Below are positions 13,873-16,766 of a DNA stretch of 16,766 nucleotides, piece after piece. The DNA comes from Scatosoma sp045128175 (lineage in GTDB: Bacteria > Bacillota > Clostridia > Christensenellales > Borkfalkiaceae): the NCBI GenBank assembly GCA_045128175.1, contig JBGVRF010000182.1, positions 1 to 16,766 of the forward strand, written 5' to 3'. The notes beneath the pieces were generated by a model. It did no database searches. It was given only the letters and a program-made list of their open reading frames with translations, and had not been told where the DNA came from. Position numbers and translations under genes: made by a program. Each line of letters begins with the position of its first letter. Position 1 is the first letter of the stretch.

Positions 13873-15360
13873 TTACTTGATTTGTCTGTAAACGTAGATC
13901 CTTTCCCCTTCTTTTACGGGAAACTCCAGCTCGGGATTACTTTTTTGCAGTTCTTCGGGCGGACAGGACAAACGCTTTGCGACCTGCCACAGATCTTCGC
14001 CTGCGCGCGGGATAAAGACGGAAAACGCGCTGTCGTTTTCACCGTATTCCTCTCCCTCGGCCGCCTCGCCGACGTATTCCCAGTTCCGCTCTTCATACGT
14101 ACGAATGCACAGCTTCAAAGTCGCCTCCGCTTCCGTTTCGCCGCTTTTTTTACGGCGCACGTTTAATCCGCAAACAACGCAATCTACCTCCAGAACGTCG
14201 CCGTTCGCCTCCACGGGAAATAGGAAGGGCAAAGACAGCGTTGCCTTGCGATATCCACCGTCCGCGCCGCGCAAAATGACCTCCGCTTGCGCAATTCCTT
14301 CCGCCTCCATGCCCCGTTCGCCCTTACGACAGACGATCTCTGCGTGCGGCAATACCGCCGCCTGCAACGTGTATTCGCTGTCGATCTCGGGCGAGAGGGC
14401 CGCCGTTCCGCTGATGCGTTCGGTGCATTTTATATGGTTCGTCAAATACCTGCCCCCGTCGTTTTTTCTTTTTAGCAACAATTCCTCAGTCGTCGAAAAC
14501 GCATCGGACACAATGGAAATATCCTCTTTCACCGACAGGAAACAATCCGCCGCCAAGCAGTAAGACAAAACAATTTTGCACTTTCCCTTTTCCTCGTCCG
14601 AGCCCGCGACCAGCCGCGCCGATTTTACGTCCACGCGCGCACCAGCGGACACTCTGCCAAACGCCTCGTCGCAGGGGACCTGCATGCGGAAAGGGATCAG
14701 TCGCTCGTACGAGCAAATGGATTCGTCACTTTTCAAAACGCAAATATTGAGATTGAGCTCCCCTTCCACCTCGATCTGACCTGCGTTTGCACTGACATGG
14801 TTGACGACTGCGTTTTCGCTGTGCAACAGGATATCTCCAACGTAATCGGTTTCGAATTCGTCCTCTGATTCCGTTTCGCCCGACACGCAGACGGTGCGAC
14901 AAACGGTGATCGAGTCTTTTTTCGCGACGATGCCGTCGCCACCCGAAAGGTATTCGATCTGTTTACTACCGTAAACGGTCAACGCCGCGTCCACCACGAC
15001 GGAAACGTACAAGCCCGATCCTTCGCGGCGGCAGGTCACGTTTTCGGCGGTCAAACGGGATTTTGCGAAACAAGCGGGCGTGACGGCGGCGCCATCCGCT
15101 TTATGGAAGAACTCCGCGCCCCGTTCCGCGCGGCAGATCTTGCGCTCGCCATCCTCGTAGACGATAATGAGCAATAATTTTCCGTTGTAGGTCACCTCCC
15201 CGTCCGCGCAGGCGCAAGTATCGGGCACGAGCTTTGCGTGCACAGCGAGCACGGCACTGATCTCACTGCCGGGTAGGCGACATTCTACAATGGATTGGCT
15301 TTTCAGACGGCAGATCTCTCCGACGTAACGATAAGTTTCATACTGCGGTTTTACAGACAT
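13873..15360 (-). CDS. sipL: SipL-like spore-coat morphogenetic protein (DUF3794 repeats + LysM)
   Basis: A 495-residue protein with the architecture of Clostridioides difficile SipL, the SpoIVA-interacting protein needed for coat assembly on the forespore: repeated SPOCS/DUF3794 domains (about 25-125, 175-270 and 325-425; patterns such as DGEVTYNGKLLLIIVY and QIEVEGELNLNICV) followed by a C-terminal LysM (447-493, FIPRAGEDLWQVAKRL through EGERIYVY). Length is close to SipL (about 520). The ATG at 15360 is chosen because AAAGGAG lies 7 nt before it; the open frame continues upstream without support. Residues 300-308 (NDGGRYLTN) between domains are encoded by the 28-nt repeat also found in ispE. 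Upstream CATAAAAT (minus strand, about 15390-15400) resembles a SigE -10 box, weakly. Divergent from veg. No signal peptide, as expected for a mother-cell protein. Confidence 0.85.
   Translation of the reverse strand: MSVKPQYETYRYVGEICRLKSQSIVECRLPGSEISAVLAVHAKLVPDTCACADGEVTYNGKLLLIIVYEDGERKICRAERGAEFFHKADGAAVTPACFAKSRLTAENVTCRREGSGLYVSVVVDAALTVYGSKQIEYLSGGDGIVAKKDSITVCRTVCVSGETESEDEFETDYVGDILLHSENAVVNHVSANAGQIEVEGELNLNICVLKSDESICSYERLIPFRMQVPCDEAFGRVSAGARVDVKSARLVAGSDEEKGKCKIVLSYCLAADCFLSVKEDISIVSDAFSTTEELLLKRKNDGGRYLTNHIKCTERISGTAALSPEIDSEYTLQAAVLPHAEIVCRKGERGMEAEGIAQAEVILRGADGGYRKATLSLPFLFPVEANGDVLEVDCVVCGLNVRRKKSGETEAEATLKLCIRTYEERNWEYVGEAAEGEEYGENDSAFSVFIPRAGEDLWQVAKRLSCPPEELQKSNPELEFPVKEGERIYVYRQIK
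14437..14464 (-). repeat. 28-nt exact repeat, copy in the sipL-like gene
   Basis: Second copy of the 28-nt sequence found at 13085-13112, same strand and same reading frame, located at an inter-domain linker of the DUF3794 protein. Confidence 0.85.
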
Positions 15361-15509
15361 CTTTTCTCTCCTTTTTCGGCTTCGTTGCCTTTCCATTTTA
15401 TGTCGATGCAAACATGAATAGAACCGTATCGAAAAAGAAATCCTGCGGAAATATGGAAAATTTTGTCTTTACAGGCATAAAAAACGGCGTTTTCGCGCAT
15501 ACTTATCGT

Positions 15510-15749
15510 ATGATAAAACCGACCAAAAACATCAAAGACGTCAAACAAATGGTAAAAGACTGCTCGGCGCAACGCGTGGCAGTCCGCGTAAATTTGGGCA
15601 GAAACAAAACCTTGAACTATTCGGGAATTTTATCGGGGATCTATCCCGCGCTGTTCACCGTCAAACCCGACGACGAGGATTTTCTGGGCAAAACCGCGTA
15701 CTCCTATTCCGATGTGCTGTGCGGAAACGTAAAAATCAAGCGTTTGTAA
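15510..15749 (+). CDS. veg: Veg family protein
   Basis: A 79-residue protein of the Veg family (DUF1021), small cytosolic proteins highly expressed in Bacillus and linked to biofilm matrix regulation and spore outgrowth. The diagnostic stretch is VRVNLGRNKTLNYSGILSGI (25-44), then YPALFTV and AYSYSDVLCGNV (63-74), matching the Bacillus pattern of GRRKT, SGIL, YPSVF and SYSYADIL. The ATG at 15510 gives the family's usual length; in-frame ATGs at 15414 and 15453 would add up to 32 residues that do not look like Veg. None of the three has a clear ribosome binding site, and no promoter is obvious. It lies divergent to the sipL-like gene and near ispE, consistent with the conserved veg-ispE neighbourhood of Firmicutes. 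Confidence 0.85.
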   Translation: MIKPTKNIKDVKQMVKDCSAQRVAVRVNLGRNKTLNYSGILSGIYPALFTVKPDDEDFLGKTAYSYSDVLCGNVKIKRL

Positions 15750-15808
15750 AGGTTCCGTTCGCTCGCTTGACGATGAAATAATTTATTAAAAAATTTATCT
15801 GTCAACGC

Positions 15809-15837
15809 TTGACACGCTCCATTCGATATGCTATAAT
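15809..15837 (+). promoter_or_regulatory. Perfect-consensus SigA promoter of the small lipoprotein gene
   Basis: TTGACA (15809-15814), exactly 17 bp, TATAAT (15832-15837), matching consensus at all twelve positions. Transcription from about 15844 gives a leader of only about 25 nt. Confidence 0.93.
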
Positions 15838-15868
15838 GGTAGTACAAAATCTTAATGGAGGTGTTCTT

Positions 15869-16270
15869 ATGGCAAGAACAAAACGTTTTATTGGCGCGAT
15901 CCTTATGGGGCTCTTACTTTGCTTCAGTCTTGTTTTCGCGGGCTGTCAGGCGAAGATCGAGGGTACGTACAAATTTTCGAGTATGTCCTATTCCGAAGGC
16001 GGCGTACAGATCGAGATCAACGCGGGCGAGCAATTTATGGGAATGATGACGCTTAACGAAGACTATATGACCATTACGCTTAATGAAGACGGCACGGTGA
16101 GCATGTCGACTTCGGCTCTTGAAGACGTGGAGACCCAAACCGGTACGTGGACGAAAACGGAAGACGGCAAGGTTGAGATCACGATCGACGACGAACCGCA
16201 GGTTTGCGAATGCGACGGCAAAACGTTGACCATTGAACAGGACGGCGCAAAAATCGTTTTGAAGAAATGA
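15869..16270 (+). CDS. Small lipocalin-like lipoprotein
   Basis: A 133-residue exported lipoprotein. The signal peptide (ARTKR, then ILMGLLLCFSLVFAGC) ends in the lipobox FAGC with Cys26. The mature part is beta-rich with the pattern IEGTYKFSSMSYSEGG, LNEDYMTITLNEDGTVSMS, TGTWTKTEDGKVEITIDD and CDGKTLTIEQDGAKIVLKK, resembling small lipocalin-like (eight-strand barrel) domains common among Firmicutes surface lipoproteins. Ligand and role are unknown. The ATG at 15869 is chosen because GGAGGTG lies 6-7 nt upstream; in-frame starts further upstream overlap the promoter. Under a perfect SigA promoter it should be strongly expressed. Monocistronic, with its own terminator. Confidence 0.88.
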   Translation: MARTKRFIGAILMGLLLCFSLVFAGCQAKIEGTYKFSSMSYSEGGVQIEINAGEQFMGMMTLNEDYMTITLNEDGTVSMSTSALEDVETQTGTWTKTEDGKVEITIDDEPQVCECDGKTLTIEQDGAKIVLKK

Positions 16271-16285
16271 TCGGAATATGCAGAT

Positions 16286-16316
16286 AAAAACACGCTTCTT
16301 TTGAAGCGTGTTTTTT
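16286..16316. terminator. Bidirectional intrinsic terminator between lipoprotein gene and uvrA
   Basis: A perfect 13-bp stem AAAAACACGCTTC (16286-16298) / GAAGCGTGTTTTT (16303-16315) with a TTTT loop. It has T runs in both directions and lies between two convergent stop codons (16270 and 16353). Confidence 0.93.
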
Positions 16317-16352
16317 ATATACGTCCATACCGGGGGTGCGTTGACGTTTCTG

Positions 16353-16766
16353 TCAATCCGCTTCCAGCACCTTTTTTAAAAACTGACCCGTGTAGCTGTT
16401 TTTTACTTGCGCCACTTCTTCGGGCGAGCCTTCACAGACAATCTCACCGCCGCCGTTTCCGCCCTCAGGACCGAGGTCGATGATATAATCCGCCGTCTTG
16501 ATAACGTCGAGATTATGCTCGATAACAAGCACCGTATTGCCGCCCTCGCGCAACTGTAACAATATCTTAATCAGCTTATCAACGTCATAACTATGCAAGC
16601 CCGTCGTCGGCTCGTCGAGGATATAAAAAGTCTTGCCCGTCGAGCGTTTGGCAAGCTCGGTCGCCAATTTGACACGCTGCGCCTCGCCGCCCGAAAGAGT
16701 CGTCGAACTCTGCCCCAGCTTGATATATCCAAGCCCCACGTCGCTAAGAGTCTTGATTTTGTTATA
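16353..16766 (-). CDS. uvrA: Excinuclease ABC subunit A, C-terminal fragment
   Basis: The last 137 residues of UvrA, the ATPase that finds DNA lesions and loads UvrB in nucleotide excision repair. The frame enters from the right edge (YNKIKTLSDVGLGYIKLGQ) so the gene is cut by the window, not broken. Visible in the second ABC domain: signature LSGGEAQRVKLATELA, Walker B ILDEPTTGLH, H-loop VIEHNLDVIK and the conserved end DLGPEGGNGGGEIV ... SYTGQFL. The C-terminus FLKKVLEAD is normal for the family. Convergent with the lipoprotein gene and separated from it by a bidirectional terminator. Confidence 0.97.
   Translation of the reverse strand, partial: YNKIKTLSDVGLGYIKLGQSSTTLSGGEAQRVKLATELAKRSTGKTFYILDEPTTGLHSYDVDKLIKILLQLREGGNTVLVIEHNLDVIKTADYIIDLGPEGGNGGGEIVCEGSPEEVAQVKNSYTGQFLKKVLEAD

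Noticed and set aside
15414..15509. Longer N-terminus for Veg (starts at 15414 or 15453)
   Set aside because: The extra residues do not resemble Veg, and the ATG at 15510 gives the normal length; no start has a good binding site, so some doubt remains.

Overview
The window looks like a stretch of chromosome from an uncultured, probably spore-forming member of the Clostridia (Firmicutes). The reasons are a SipL-like spore-coat protein (DUF3794 repeats plus LysM) next to veg and ispE, strong AAGGAG-type ribosome binding sites, near-consensus SigA promoters with 17-bp spacers, many intrinsic terminators and a mid-range GC content. The family-level placement is only an inference; the repeat-rich intergenic regions and the large lipoprotein resemble gut Christensenellales-type genomes.

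Layout. 1-1049 (-): 5' part of a GTP-dependent PEP carboxykinase with its own promoter. 1050-1532: no gene; it holds a roughly 213-bp element with 17-bp inverted ends. 1533-4976 (-): ppx (Ppx/GppA phosphatase with HD domain), then a 249-bp hairpin-rich gap, then maf and a divergent mreB. 5332-5988 (-): a HAD phosphatase with its own promoter and terminator. 6048-7028 (-): two half-length TauE/SafE membrane proteins separated by a 246-bp repeat element. 7333-10761 (+): a very large lipoprotein with a C-terminal membrane helix. 10842-11554 (-): an XRE regulator translationally coupled to a small protein that resembles its own C-terminal domain, with three CAAC/GTTG dyads at the promoter. 11749-15360 (-): sipL-like gene, ispE and a TPR/two-helix membrane protein. 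15510-15749 (+): veg. 15869-16270 (+): a small lipoprotein under a perfect SigA promoter. 16353-16766 (-): the C-terminal end of uvrA.

How genes work together. The veg / sipL-like / ispE neighbourhood combines spore-coat assembly and isoprenoid precursor synthesis, a grouping known around veg and ispE in Firmicutes. maf-mreB is a common cell-shape/division pair, although mreC and mreD are absent here. The two TauE halves probably form one exporter.

The most unusual signals are short dispersed sequences that occur inside genes. A 28-nt stretch is identical in ispE and the sipL-like gene and is read in the same frame in both (peptide NDGGRYLTN). A related 25-nt version lies in maf in the same frame, and another marks the end of the element between the TauE halves. 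A second strong signal is an abrupt codon-usage change inside pckG near position 710, which suggests either a recombinant gene or an assembly join.
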